NCBI GenBank assembly: GCA_026122205.1
Contig: JANCYU010000034.1
Span: 12,501 to 76,500, forward strand
DNA: 64,000 nt
Direction of reading: 5' to 3'
Origin: Galdieria yellowstonensis
Taxonomy: Eukaryota; Rhodophyta; Bangiophyceae; Galdieriales; Galdieriaceae
Below, piece after piece: positions 23,489-34,486 of the stretch (position 1 is the first letter of the stretch; each line of letters starts with the position of its first letter). The notes beneath the pieces were generated by a model, which worked only from the letters and a program-made list of their open reading frames with translations, had not been told where the DNA came from and did no database searches. The position numbers and the translations under genes are program-made.

Positions 23489-24586
23489 TTGCTAGTACGA
23501 AGATATTTCACATCCAATAAAAAAAAAGGACAGCAAATTCATTGGGAATTTGTTCCTGACGTGCCTATCGATCTGGAGCAGCAGCAAGACACAACGAGTT
23601 TGGAAAAGACGGAAGATAGCAGCCCTGTAAAAGTAAAAGATTGGCCATCGAAAAACGCGTTATGTTTACAGACACAACAGTCACTTTTGGGTATCAACGG
23701 TAGTAGAATTGGAAAGTTAGCTGCTAGATTAGCAACTCTCATACAAGTTCCAAACCAACTTGCAAAACAAGGTGTACAACAACCAGCTTCTAATATAGAT
23801 GAAGCAGGTTTGGAACAAGAGTTTGAGTCGTTCCACAGACAAGTTTACTCTATAGCAAAGCCAAGAAAGGCAGTGAGAAAAACCAAGCAACAACCAGTGA
23901 ACCCTGTGATCGAGGAGTCTAGTTTGACTGACAATGCTCGATGGGAAAAGCAGCAAGACAACACAAAAGAAGAAATGACCGAAACTTCTACGAACGTTCA
24001 GAAAGCAGCAGAATATAGTCAACTGGAAGAAAGCAAGGATAGAGGAATCACTGACAGTTCTCGTTTGATTTCCGAAGACTTGGAAAGTGTATGTTCTTAT
24101 AGTGATACGATACAAAAGAATAAACCAAAGAGAGGACGTCCTGCAAAGGAGTGTACAGTGACCACAAGTTCTTGGAAGAGGCGAAGGAAAACGAATCGTT
24201 TAGAGGCGAGTAGTTGTGAATCTGATCAGGTGGCTCGTACAACAGCACCAAAAGGTGTAGATGAACTTTTGGATAATTTTCTGTTGCTTGAAGAGAAGAT
24301 ATTTGGAAAGAAATTCTCAGGTCCTCGAAAGATTCCCAACTGGCATGTCAACTTCATGGAGGCAAAGCCAGAAGAATTACACAAAACTTGCTACACTCGA
24401 GAAGAAATGATAGCACGATTACAATATATGTACGGCAAAAATATTGCTGGTCAATTCTCCTTTGATATTACAGAACATATGCCTCACTTGAATGTACCAA
24501 TGAAGAGTTGTGCTTTCAAAATGACAAAGCCTGTAAAGAAGAAGAAAACTCGACGCTTAAAGCTGAGATTGTATTTACCTAGTTAA
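23489..24586 (+). CDS. Uncharacterised AT-hook protein; 5' end unresolved
   Basis: An open frame of about 365 codons starts just 14 nt after the DnaJ stop and has no ATG in its first 160 or so codons. The real start must lie in an exon I could not find, or be non-AUG, or the gene may be shorter. The protein is rich in Gln, Glu, Lys and Ser, without obvious fold in the first two thirds. A canonical AT-hook sits in the middle (KPKRGRPAKE), next to a basic nuclear-localisation-like stretch (WKRRRKTNR). The last 110 residues look folded (DELLDNFLLLEEKIFGKKF, then PNWHVNFMEAKPEELHKTCY) and end in a basic tail. I infer a nuclear DNA-binding protein; the family is unknown. Confidence 0.6.
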   Translation: MLVRRYFTSNKKKGQQIHWEFVPDVPIDLEQQQDTTSLEKTEDSSPVKVKDWPSKNALCLQTQQSLLGINGSRIGKLAARLATLIQVPNQLAKQGVQQPASNIDEAGLEQEFESFHRQVYSIAKPRKAVRKTKQQPVNPVIEESSLTDNARWEKQQDNTKEEMTETSTNVQKAAEYSQLEESKDRGITDSSRLISEDLESVCSYSDTIQKNKPKRGRPAKECTVTTSSWKRRRKTNRLEASSCESDQVARTTAPKGVDELLDNFLLLEEKIFGKKFSGPRKIPNWHVNFMEAKPEELHKTCYTREEMIARLQYMYGKNIAGQFSFDITEHMPHLNVPMKSCAFKMTKPVKKKKTRRLKLRLYLPS

Positions 24587-24705
24587 TATTTCCAAAAGTT
24601 TCTGAAGACAAATGGAATTGGTCTGAAATAAATACGAACGATTCCTCGTTAGTAATACTAGTTCGCGCAGATTAGAGCATAGCGAGAAAGAGAGCAGTGG
24701 TAGGA

Positions 24706-25151
24706 ATGGATAGTCAACGGGCATTATTTACGTTGTCGTGTACAGTTGTTGTTGCTTGTGGTTCTTCGACCATAGTAGGGATATTAGATAGGTGGCTCTA
24801 TGAAGAAGTAGATAAACATGATATAGAGTCCAAGCAAATTAGCAGGTTGGGTCTTTGGAGTAAGGAACAAGATGGTGTTCCTGAAGAAGAAGCTCTTGGA
24901 GAGGATGGTTTGTTTCAATAGTTGGTTTTGAAGGAACACTAACTGAGTGCTCTACTATTTGTTTAGAACCAGACGGTCCAGGCACCTTGAATACTTTAAA
25001 GGAAGACTTTAAGAGGAGAATGAAGAAGAAGGAGCAAGAAGAAACAAAATTACTAGAGTCCAACGTATTGAGTGTCTTGCCTCGAGTGTTCCGATTGGCG
25101 GGTCAACATATACTAACTCCTTTGGGTAAGTTGTTCCGAGTATACAAGTAA
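24706..25151 (+). CDS. Small uncharacterised protein with N-terminal membrane segment
   Basis: Two exons are proposed: one from ATG 24706 to about 24906, and a second from about 24967 to the stop at 25151. They join through a GTTTGT...TTTAG intron that restores the frame as D-E-P-D-G-P-G. The N-terminus has one hydrophobic stretch (ALFTLSCTVVVACG, about residues 6-28). An acidic middle and a basic, helical C-terminal part (DFKRRMKKKEQEE) follow, ending GQHILTPLGKLFRVYK. Length is about 125-130 residues. Without the intron the frame ends at 24921. I recognise no family. It is convergent with the RUS gene downstream. Confidence 0.5.
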
Positions 25152-25276
25152 GAAAATTAAAACTATTCAAAGTGCTTAAGCGTCTAGACCAAATACATGA
25201 GCTTTATTTCTAAATTATTCCGGACGTAACTTTCTTCATACACAACTGATTGAACTATCAGATTTCACAGTTAGTG

Positions 25277-26990
25277 TTACTTTTCTACAAAATTCAATCC
25301 ATTGACACTATTGGCTAGTTGCCAACTGTTGTTGTTGTTGTTGTTGGTTGGCTTGATATTCCAAAAAGCTCGATGTTTTTGTGCACCTGAATGTAAAAAT
25401 TCGTCTGTTTTCCAGCCTTTGGATTTTAACTCTAATATAAACTCCTCCACATGTTCCTTGGCAGCAATATAACTTTGCTCTAGTTTGTCTATATCCATAC
25501 AACCATTCTCTCGTGACAAAAAGGTCGCTTGTAAAATGGCTTGCAACTCATCTTTCACTCGAGCTTCTCCATGAAAAACAATAAACACTTGACCACGCTG
25601 AATAGTTAACAAATATTTAGCATGTCGATACATGTCTAATAAAGCAGCAAGTTCAGAACCAGACAAATGAAGATCTCGTAAGGAAACACCAACACGAATA
25701 TAACGTCCAAAACTGAAAATGGAAGGCAAAATCACATTCTCTCGATAATTTACTTGTTCCACCGTTGCAACTTGTGAAAACTTCCAATAACTCCATCCCA
25801 ATAATAATGAACGCTGCAAATTCAAAGTTCGAAGCTGTAGACCTTTGACTCCCAAATAGTTGAGCGAGAAAAAGAGAACAAAATAAATGATATACGCAAT
25901 GCTCAGTTGCCACCAACTATATGCAAGTACGATACTAAGTCCAATACCCAAAAACGTGCCAATCAAGTTCGAAAGCACTTCTTGAGAGTTGGCCTTTGCG
26001 GAGATATCTCCAAAATTTTCCCGTTTTGCAAAGGAACGTCGAATGGCTGCTGTTGTAGGTAAGCGAAGCATATAAGAAGTCGCTTTCACCATATTAGCTA
26101 ATGATGCTATAAATAGAAAATATCGAGGAAACATTGGCGACACAATCTCGGTTCCAATACCAAAAGCATACATAATATCTCCCCAAAGTCTCCAACGCTT
26201 TGGATCCGCATCAAAGCGATTGCCAATAAAAGTTCCAAAAATGATTGCACCTAGCCTCCCAATTCCATCCTTCAGAACCCAATTCAGCGAAGCGGACCTT
26301 CCAATTCCTTGACTGGAAGACAATCCCACAGCTCGCAAAAGCTGCTGAGTGGATAGCACACCAATACAACAATTGACCACGTTTTGCAAAAAATTAAAAG
26401 TAGTAAACCAAAAGTAGTCTCTGGATACAGTCTTTTTGCAGTTATCCGGTAGAAATGAACTATCCAAAAGGTCTATCAACTTTCTCCAAGGTGAACGCAA
26501 ATCATTTTTCGGAGCTAAGACAAGTTCACCGTTTTCTGTATTCACAAAATAATCGATTCTCTGATGACCAGAAGTTTCATACAATAAATATCGTCTACTT
26601 GATAGGGCTTCTTTCCTAAAATGACTAGTTACCACGTGTTGGCAGCCGTGTCGAACATAAGACAAATAGTAAAACTTACCGAGAATAGGAAGAAGCACGA
26701 TAGAGAGCAGCTAACAACATGAATCCTAAGGCCAAGTTGGCCTTGTCTATCTTGGATACTGCAAATAAAAGTTTGAGTGCATTCGACACGTCTTTCTGGT
26801 GACTGGGAAGAAACCAGCGTGTGAGTTTGCAAGAAACTCCCAAACTGGAGTCGCACGTTGGACAACGGGAACGCTTGAAAAACTTTCTACTAGGTAAATA
26901 TAAAACAAACAAGTTGCATCTTCTTGTTTTGGCGCCTATCTTATGAAGCAAGGAACAAGTGCCCCAACCACATGTTCCACAAAAAGCCAT
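25277..26990 (-). CDS. RUS family (DUF647, ROOT UVB SENSITIVE-like) protein
   Basis: Two exons (26680-26990 and 25277-26615, with a 64 nt intron) give about 550 residues. The DUF647 signature is clear: YFWFTTFNFLQNVVN, GRSASLNWVLKDGIGRLG, NRFDADPKRWRLWGD, then several membrane segments. A poly-Asn run near the C-terminus is encoded by a GTT repeat at about 25324-25345. Plant RUS proteins are plastid or membrane-associated and act in UV-B sensing and auxin-related growth; their biochemical role is unclear. The first exon carries paired cysteines (FCGTCGWGTC and RCPTCDSSLGVSC) that could form a zinc ribbon, which I do not recall in other RUS proteins. The ATG at 26990 is the only one before the conserved region that keeps these motifs. 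Confidence 0.88.
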
Positions 26991-27020
26991 CGACCGACCG
27001 AGCCAATTTCGCCACAGACT

Positions 27021-27532
27021 ATGATGATTACAGGTAAGCAAGTCTTACTAGAAACGAGTAGATAGAGTTGGACGTATTTTAGAAAAAGAACGGTTTGAGT
27101 TGGAGTTGGAACTGTTGGAGTCTTTAGCCAATCCCATGTATATACATTGTAAGCTGGTGAAACTTCGTCGTCGAAGAATACTCAACTAGTTTCAGACTTG
27201 GCCCAGAACGGTCTTTTGGACGATCCAGCCTTTCAGCGTTATTTAAACTATCTTCAATATTGGCACACCGCACCTTATGTTTCTTACGTAGAATATCCCC
27301 ACGCTCTGGCTTTTTTGAAACTATTACAAGTAGACTCTTTCCGACAAGCTATGAAAAGGTTGGTTGCGTTGGACCTTGTTTTCGTGTGTTTTCTATGTAT
27401 TACGTGTAGGCAAGAGTTTGCCTTGATGGCATATCAACAGCAGGTAAGTATTGAAACGACAGTGAACTTTTGGATATTCAAATGCTTCCTTTTGTTGTCA
27501 AGGGTCTTCATTGGCAGTATTATACGGAATAG
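27021..27532 (+). CDS. MED31: Mediator complex subunit 31 (MED31/SOH1)
   Basis: Five very short exons: 27021-27033, 27083-27148, 27196-27358, 27410-27443 and 27503-27532. Spliced, they encode about 101 residues with the complete MED31 signature: RFELELELLESLANPMYIHY, then LAQNGLLDDPAF, YLNYLQYWHTAPYVSYVEYP, HALAFLKLLQ, and an ending with QQQGLHWQYY. MED31 sits in the middle module of Mediator, which links transcription factors to RNA polymerase II. All introns are GT-AG and about 50 nt. It is divergent from RUS with only 30 nt between the two ATGs, and convergent with eS30. Confidence 0.93.
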
Positions 27533-27603
27533 GAGTAGGTGATCAGAAAATAGGAACACTTGCATAAACGCTGTAAAGTATTGTCTTTATCATTGCAGTC
27601 GCT

Positions 27604-27895
27604 TCACGAGTTGGCGTTGGGACCTCTTCTCTTACCAAAACCAACAACAACACTCACAAAACGCCTAAAGATTACAATGGCACATAAGAACATATGATAC
27701 AAAACAGGTCCAAAATACCTATTGTACTTGAGTCTTTGCCAAGCCCTCCCCTTTGGACGCTTCTTCTTTTCTTGTTTCGGAACCTTTTGTGTTTGACCTC
27801 GTACTTTACCAGCACGAGCAAGAGAACCGTGAACCTTTCCTATTCAAAAATGAGTTACTTGTTCTCAGCTTTTGTTCTTTCTTTCCCTTACCCAT
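27604..27895 (-). CDS. RPS30: 40S ribosomal protein S30 (eS30), not fused to a ubiquitin-like domain
   Basis: Three exons on the minus strand: 27892-27895 (only ATGG), 27719-27839 and 27604-27664, with 52-54 nt introns. The spliced product of about 60 residues starts MGKVHGSLARAGKVRGQT, continues with a KQEKKK basic run and YNRRFV, and ends FGKRRGPNANS, the standard eS30 sequence. In animals eS30 is made as a fusion with the ubiquitin-like FUBI; here, as in plants and fungi, it begins directly at the ribosomal protein. The first exon is just four bases, so the gene is invisible to ORF scanning. It is a core component of the small ribosomal subunit. Confidence 0.95.
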
Positions 27896-27964
27896 TCTTC
27901 CTCTCTTTCAAGTCAATCCGACAAATCTTCGGCCTCGACGATCGCAAAACAAAAGGAGCATTTC

Positions 27965-29529
27965 TTAAGAGGAAAGGGACATATATTCACGCAATACTAC
28001 GGGAACAGAAGAAGGTGGTATAATACCAATTTCAGTAATGACTGCATCAATAAACTCTACAGGAGTCAGATCATAATACAAGTTTAAAACTTTGAGACTT
28101 TTCATCTCTTTCCAGTTCTCCTTCAACATGTTGTCAAACTTCTTGCTTTGCAGACTATGATTCAAACAAGCGTTCTGTTCACGATCGACTAAATCGTCTG
28201 TATTGCCCAATTCATTGAAACATATGGCATCTAAATGTCCCCTTTCTGAAAACTTGATAGTTTGACTGGTTATCAAGAAGGGAACACGATATTCCTTGGC
28301 TACTAAAGCTACACATGCAGTACCCAATCCTGAAATAACTGCACCAGTAGACATGAGACCTTCTGCACCACATAAAACGAGACTGACATCCCGCATGTAA
28401 TAACTTGCGGCATATAATGAAGAATAATCCGCTCTCAATCCAACGCGAATAAGATTCTTACAAAGTTTCAATCCTTCCTGTCTGGGTCGGGCTTCCAACA
28501 CAATCACATGAAAATTCTTTCCACGAGCCTTGGCTTCTAGAAATATTTCTTCTATGCAGGAACTTCGACCCAAAGTAAGAATAACATCTCCATCTCGGAT
28601 ACGCTCCGCACCCAACTCCGCAATCATACGTTCAGCACGTTCAAACTTTTCTTCACGGAAATTGCGTATTGTCTTCAAAAGAGTCAATTTGTTCTATTCA
28701 TCGGTCAGAAATGCACACTCGGGAAACAAAGAAATGCAACTTACTTCCGTTTCAGGAGTGTTTGGAGATAAATCAGAAATTCGCGACTTGATATATCTTA
28801 TGCAGTTACCCATGGAAATAGATAAAGGTCGACAATCTATAAGAAACTGAACGTGACGTCTTAAATACTTATCCAACTCTCGCCTATAGTCACGTGTTTC
28901 TAAACCATCCTATGTAAATCAATAGTTCAACTCCTTATTATAAATCCACTTTCCACGAACAAACAACATACAGACAATGAAAAACTTTCAATAACCATAG
29001 CAAGTGTATCCAATAACGACAAACAACGCAAAGAAGCTCCCGATATTACATCTAACCGTGTCACATAGTCAGTAAAAGAGTAGTAACGAAACGGAAAACT
29101 CGCACCTGAGGCGTACTGAAGTCCCAGTTTTATTACTTCTGGATGAAGTTCATTGGCTTCCTTTTGAAAACCTTGACATTCAGTGAGGAACGAGAGATTG
29201 AGCTGCGAGGTTTACATAATTAGTTACCTCTAGAAAAGATGCTTTCTTTTTCGTATTGCGGTAAGTGAGAGAAGAGAGGTACAGCGCGTTCGGCTGTCTT
29301 CTTCCGAACGATTTGCGTCTTTTTCAGCTTTGCAACTGCACTCGGATCGTCATATTGTATTCGTCGCGAAGGAGGTGCTTCTGCTGCTCTTACTTGATGA
29401 ACAAGTAACTTGTGTGCGTCAATCATATTTCATTTCACTATACTTACTCTTTTTTCCTTTCTCGACCTTGTTCTTTGTTTGTAAATGACTTTTGTCCGAT
29501 GTGGTTGGTCCGGTTTCCTTGGAAGCCAT
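27965..29529 (-). CDS. EIF2B4: Translation initiation factor eIF2B, delta subunit
   Basis: About five or six exons on the minus strand. In order they contain a basic N-terminus starting MASKETGPTTSDK, the conserved VPLFSHLPQYEKESIF, HPEVIKLGLQYASG, ISGASLRCLSLLDTLAMVIE and FLIDCRPLSISMGN. The main C-terminal exon (27965-28702) has IRDGDVILTLGRSS, VVLEARPRQEG-type residues, GTACVALVAKEYRVPF, and NLYYDLTPVEFIDAVITEIG ending VPVVLREY. These are diagnostic for the delta (GCD2) subunit of the eIF2 guanine-nucleotide exchange factor, which recycles eIF2-GDP for translation. The first intron's acceptor is ambiguous (several AGs near 29385-29395). The start ATG at 29529 lies 61 nt past the stop of the glucoamylase-like gene upstream. 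Confidence 0.92.
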
Positions 29530-29590
29530 TTCGAAAGCAGCAAATTTCAACAACTCTGGACTTTCTTTATTCTTATTATAACAAAAAAAA

Positions 29591-31343
29591 CTACACCAAA
29601 ACACAATTAGTACGAAAAGTGTTGAAGGAATAATTCCTGCTCCAGACTGCAGTAACAAACGAGTCATAACTCCATGTGAGGTTTTTTGCTCCTTGTTCGA
29701 ATCCCGTATACCTGTTGATTTCTTCCGTCAACATACCTGAATCTGGTACATGACGATAAACAGAATACAGAATTTTATCCGCTTCTGTTAACAAAGCTTG
29801 TGCAATCTGACACAATTGTGGTTTCTGAAGAGTCTCTCCAACATGAAAAGTGGATGGCATAGATGGATTCAACTTGAAATAAGACGTTTGCAAATGTTCT
29901 AATAGAGGTAGCATCCAACGAGAAGATATATTCAGCGTTGCATATTCCGAGAATCGTTTGGCTAATTCAAAGTAATATCTTGCCATTCCTAAAGTACACA
30001 GAAACCAAGGATTGCCTTTGACTCCATTTCCCGTAGCGATGCCATCATAATTATCTTCCTCTCGAGTTTATTTTGATAGGAAAGAACCCAAAAATTTACT
30101 TACCGTTGGGAAATCTTCCAAATAAGACACCTTCATCGGTTGTTCTTCGGCGATTGACTGGGAACAAGTCCTTGTAGATAAGCCTCAACAAATTAGCTGT
30201 GTTCATGACATAGGGATTCTCAGGAGCATAAAAGCCATCATCATTATATCCATAAAGCACAGCAAGAATAGTCGAAGTGTCCATAAATGTCTCGTGAATC
30301 GTATCTCGAGGAGCATCGATAGACTCAAGTACAACGCCATGTACATGAGAAATGAACTTGCTCATATTACTTGTCAATTCCTTCGCTTGCTTTAAATAAT
30401 AGGACGAGGCATCCATATAGCCAAGCATTTCTGCAAATTTTGATCCTGAAAAATGTATTAGACGATGCTTATAGACATATGATGTTTATCGTTACCTTGT
30501 AAGAGAGCCTTTCGAACCAGCAGTTGATCCCAAAAGTGAACAACGAAAAAGGTTTCCCAAGGACCGCAACAAGGATCTGGCCATACTTTGGCAATATAAT
30601 CCAAGTCCGCTCGAGTAACTGTCGTTGGAGGATGTGTTTCATTGTTGAATATCCACTTTTTCACGTAAGACAGGTCACCATGTCTGCGTAAATATTCTTT
30701 GGCAAATCTCATAACTGCAACTGCACGCAAAGCTGGTCCATCATTTTCTACACTGCACCAAGGTCCCGTAACTAGAAAATTGAGAAAAAGCAACTTTTAA
30801 GCTTGACATACATACATGCAGAACCATTGAGAAGATAATGAGCAGCTCCTAAGCCACCCGTCGTCAAATTTCCTGTTGGATTGGGAGTTCTTTGGATAAT
30901 ATAGTTGTAGTGCACATAACTTTTAAGAATATCTTCCAACCTAAGCGAGATAAGAAGTCAACGTTATAGAGGAAATATTTTGAGATACTTTTTTACTTGA
31001 GCAGGTTCAGTTGCTCTTTCATAGAGAGTGACAACGACATCCATAGTTATAGCGGCATCTCTTATCCTAAAATTGTCATCACTTTTGAAATCTTTCGTAT
31101 TTGATTTGCTGTTAGATACCAGTTATAGTAATAGTCAGGCTGGTAGTGAGAATCTGCAGCTGTTACTGAACCAGGAATACCTCCAGGTGGGTCAATATTA
31201 TAGAATATTCCTTGAAAGGATCTTTCCATTTCTTTAGGTATCCATTCTTCCAGTGATTCTTTCCAAGGTTGGGCATAAGAAGAATGGAAGAGCACTATCA
31301 AGAGCACTAGAAAAACTAGCTTGTTTAGACGAGAAACCGACAT
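29591..31343 (-). CDS. Secreted GH15 glucoamylase-like protein, copy 1
   Basis: A multi-exon minus-strand gene starting at ATG 31343 with a typical signal peptide (KLVFLVLLIVLFHSSYAQP), so the product is secreted. Conserved GH15 blocks follow: the YYYNW/IRDAA join across the first intron, ENDGPALRAVAVMRFA, GPWETFFVVHFWDQ (general-acid Glu region), and TGFEQGAKNLTWSYDSFVTA (general-base Glu region). GH15 enzymes release glucose from starch-type glucans. There is no starch-binding domain. In Aspergillus-type enzymes the general-acid Glu is followed by a second Glu (WEE); here that residue is Thr, while copy 2 keeps WEE. The gene forms a head-to-head pair with copy 2 across 245 nt. Confidence 0.88.
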
Positions 31344-31588
31344 GGAATTCGAATGTACAAGGACAAAGGAAATTCCACCCAATTTCAGGCGTATCCATCG
31401 TAGGGAAAGTGACCGTTCGCCGAGACAAAAACGGAGATTTTATTTTGATTCGCCTGTTTCCACGTGTGGATTTGACTCTTCCACCTTTTGTCCACTGGAC
31501 AATGTATTTAAAAGCGTACTTTGTGCCTCCTTCGTCCTTTACCTGTTGGCGGGTGCACACTGGTGACTAGACCCAGTCTGTTGTTGCA
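31344..31588. promoter_or_regulatory. Shared promoter region of the head-to-head GH15 pair
   Basis: These 245 nt lie between the two divergent start codons and must hold both promoters. A TATTTAAAA element (31504-31512) sits about 80 nt before the copy 2 ATG and could act as a TATA box for it. I see no other clear motif and no strong palindrome. Confidence 0.45.
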
Positions 31589-33399
31589 ATGAAACTCATT
31601 CTGTATACTCTGTTTGTGTTGTCTACTGTAATACTGACAACCAGAGCTCAACCTATGACTCCTCCTACTCCTCCTTCTTTGAACGACTGGAAGCAACAGC
31701 TAGAGGAATGGATTCCAAGACAATATAAACGCTCTGTGCAAGGAATTTTTGACAATATTAATCGACCAGGCACAGCAAAGGGCTGTATTGTAGCAGCAGA
31801 TTCAAAGAAACAACCGGACTATTATTATAACTGGTCAGTAGTGTACTTGTCTACTCCTCTCCCTGTAGTTGTCCTTACTTATTATCATCAAGGATTCGAG
31901 ATGCAGCAATAACTATGCAAGTAGTTGTAACTATGTATGAGAGGGCAACAGATCCCAAGGAGATCGATAGGTATGCGTACAAAAACTATTAGGAAAGCTA
32001 ATAATGTACGTTTTATCAGACTGGAGACTATTATCAAGGAATACATAGCGTTTAATCACAAACTACAACATACTCCAAACTACAATGGCAACTTTTATAC
32101 GGATGGCTTAGGTGCTGCTCATTTTCTAGTAAATGGAGATGCATGTAAGTTGAACATTTATCGTTGTCTCTGTCCTTGTAACCTATGTGAAAAGATCCTG
32201 GAGCATGGTGCATTGAAAATGATGGACCTGCTCTTCGTGCTCTTGCAATTATCAAGTTTACTTATGCATATTTAGCAAAGGGAGGCAATATTTCATACAT
32301 TCGTGACCATGTCTTTGGTCCAACGAATAATACACTTACTCGAGCAGATTTGGATTATATTGCACGCGTCTGGCCGAATGAAAACTGCGGTCCTTGGGAA
32401 GAACTTTATGGCATTCACTTTTTTGATCAATACCTGCAGAGGACTGCTCTTCTTCGAGGTAAGTTTGATTTTCAGTGATAGATAATAGCAGCCGAGGAAT
32501 AATCATTTTTAGGTGTAAAACTTGCTGAAAAACTTGGTTATAACAATATTGCTAAACATTATCAAAGGGCAGCGGAAAACATTACTCAAGTATTGCCATC
32601 CTATATTGCAAAGGACTTTGGCATCGTTTGGGAATCTGTCAACACTACTCACGACACCAATCATGAAACCTTTTTGGATACTTCGACTATCTTGGCAATT
32701 CTTCATGGATACAATCACGATGATGTATTTGCTCCCACCAATGAATACGTCATTGGAACTGCCAATATGTTACGCTTAGTGTTTCAAGATATTTATCCTG
32801 TGAACATGCGCAAGGAAGAAGATGAAGGAACCTTGTTTGGGAGATTTCCAGATGGTGAGTGAGATTCAGCGGTTGCATTGGTAAACATAACTATGAAATA
32901 TATAGATATTTATGATGGCTATACTAGTAACGTTCCAGGAAATCCGTGGATTCTATGTACTTTAGGAATGGCGCAATATTATTATGAGTTGGCAGCAGAG
33001 TGGTTGAAACATGAAAAGATTGTCATAGGAAAGTGGAGCAAAGACTTTTTCAGACATTTGAGGGTTATGCCTCCTCCTCCTCCTCCTCCTCAATCTTCTA
33101 TATCGACGACCATTACTGGAAAAGCTATTTGTAGTTATGTTTCTGCGCTATTAGAAGAAGGAGATCGCGTATTGAATGCTATTCGAAAGCATACAGTTCC
33201 TAGTGGTATGTTTACAGAGGAGATTGATCGATATACTGGTTTCGAGCAAGGAGCTATCAATTTAACTTGGAGTTATGATGCCTTTGTTACTGCGGTTTGG
33301 TCGAGAGAAGATGTTCACAAGTTGTTTTCTAAATATTGTGAACCTCCTTCTCCACCTCTACCTAGTATGCCAGGACCTGGTGGTTTATCTTCTCCATAA
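31589..33399 (+). CDS. Secreted GH15 glucoamylase-like protein, copy 2
   Basis: Exons start at 31589 (ends 31833), 31893, about 32020, 32199, 32513 and 32905, joined by GT-AG introns. The protein begins with a signal peptide (MKLILYTLFVLSTVILTTRA) and a short Pro/Thr linker. It contains the split NW-IRDAA motif, CIENDGPALRALAIIKF, GPWEELYGIHFFDQ (general acid with the following Glu retained), HETFLDTSTILAILHGY and TGFEQGAINLTWSYDAFVTA (general base). It has a proline run (MPPPPPPP) and a Pro-rich C-terminus that copy 1 lacks. It is probably an extracellular starch or maltodextrin hydrolase. With copy 1 it forms an inverted duplicate pair; the two share nearly all motifs but differ in linker, tail and the +1-subsite residue. 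Confidence 0.9.
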
Positions 33400-33502
33400 T
33401 AAGAGGCACTTGTGCACTTTGGATATTTTTGTGGTTCACATAAAGACAAGCTTTATTAAAATACCACAATCTATCCTCACTATATCTTCTTATCGTAGGA
33501 CC

Positions 33503-34380
33503 TCAAAGGATACCTCCCGTTATTTGAATATTCATTCCAGTAATATAACCAGCATCGTCACTTAATAGAAAAGCTACGGTACCAATCACTTCATCTACGG
33601 TTCCAGCACGACGCATAGGAACACTGTTCAGCATTTGCTGAGATACAACTTTTGGATCTTTGTCATAGTATATGCTATTCGCTTGTGCTTGCAACTCACA
33701 TTGTCTAAACCACATATACCTAATCACAACATTCGAAATGTCGGTATTCCATCAAAATATCCACGATATCTATCTTACCCAGAATCTATGAAAGCGGGAG
33801 ATATTGCATTCACTCTTATATTATATGGCGCTAGATCTCTAGAAGAAGTCTTGGTCATACCAATCACTGCAGCTTTGGAAGTAGCATAAGCAACCATATT
33901 AGGAGCACCATCCACTCCAGCCTGACTGGCAGTGTTGACAATAGCACCGTGCCCTTGTTTCACCATATAAGTTGAAACTGCCTTTAAGAAGTAGAATATT
34001 CCTTGAGTGTTGATTTTAAGCACCTTTTCAAAGTCGTCCACTGGATAATCAAAGGCCTTGATGAAAAGACCTTGATAGCCAGCGTTGTTGAAAAGGTAAT
34101 CTATTCTACCAAAAGCTTCGTGTGCCGTCTTCACTACTTGCTCTACTTGAGTGTAATTTGTCACATCACAACGAACAGCAACTGCCTTGGTGTTGAACTG
34201 CTTTTCAATGGTCTTTGCTTGTTCCTGAAGCTTTGCTTCTTCAACAATATCCGTGATAACCACTTTGGCACCTTCTGACGCGAATCGATTGGCACAGTTA
34301 CTCCCAAAACTACCTGCTGCACCTGTTATAATAATAACTCGGTCCTTGAAACGTCCAGTGGCTATTGCCTTGTCCACCAT
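33503..34380 (-). CDS. Short-chain dehydrogenase/reductase (SDR)
   Basis: Two exons (about 33786-34380 and 33503-33727, with an intron of about 59 nt) encode about 272 residues. The cofactor motif is ITGAAGSFGS near residue 19, followed by a D-I at the end of the second strand, which favours NAD. NNAG is at about residue 94. The active site has a Ser in NTASQAG and the Y-x-x-x-K in AYATSK. The C-terminus ends DDAGYITGMNIQITGG, typical of classical SDRs. The substrate cannot be told; related SDRs oxidise polyols, sugars or 3-oxoacyl groups, and Galdieria is known for broad polyol use. It lies 103 nt from the GH15 copy 2 stop, convergent. Confidence 0.88.
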
Positions 34381-34486
34381 CTCTTTCCTCGTCTTACTAT
34401 TCCCAACAACTTTTCTTCCGTGGCGGAGAAAACATCAAAATTTCTCTTGTCCCATCGACGAATACCAAAAAACAAAGTTTTTATCC

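Noticed and set aside
26925..26940. E2F-like TTTTGGCGCC
   Set aside because: It lies inside the RUS coding exon and near no replication gene; probably chance. The same holds for the match near 55207.
29685..29715. tRNA-like B-box (GTTCGAATCCCG)
   Set aside because: It is the reverse strand of the conserved GH15 catalytic region and no cloverleaf can be drawn.
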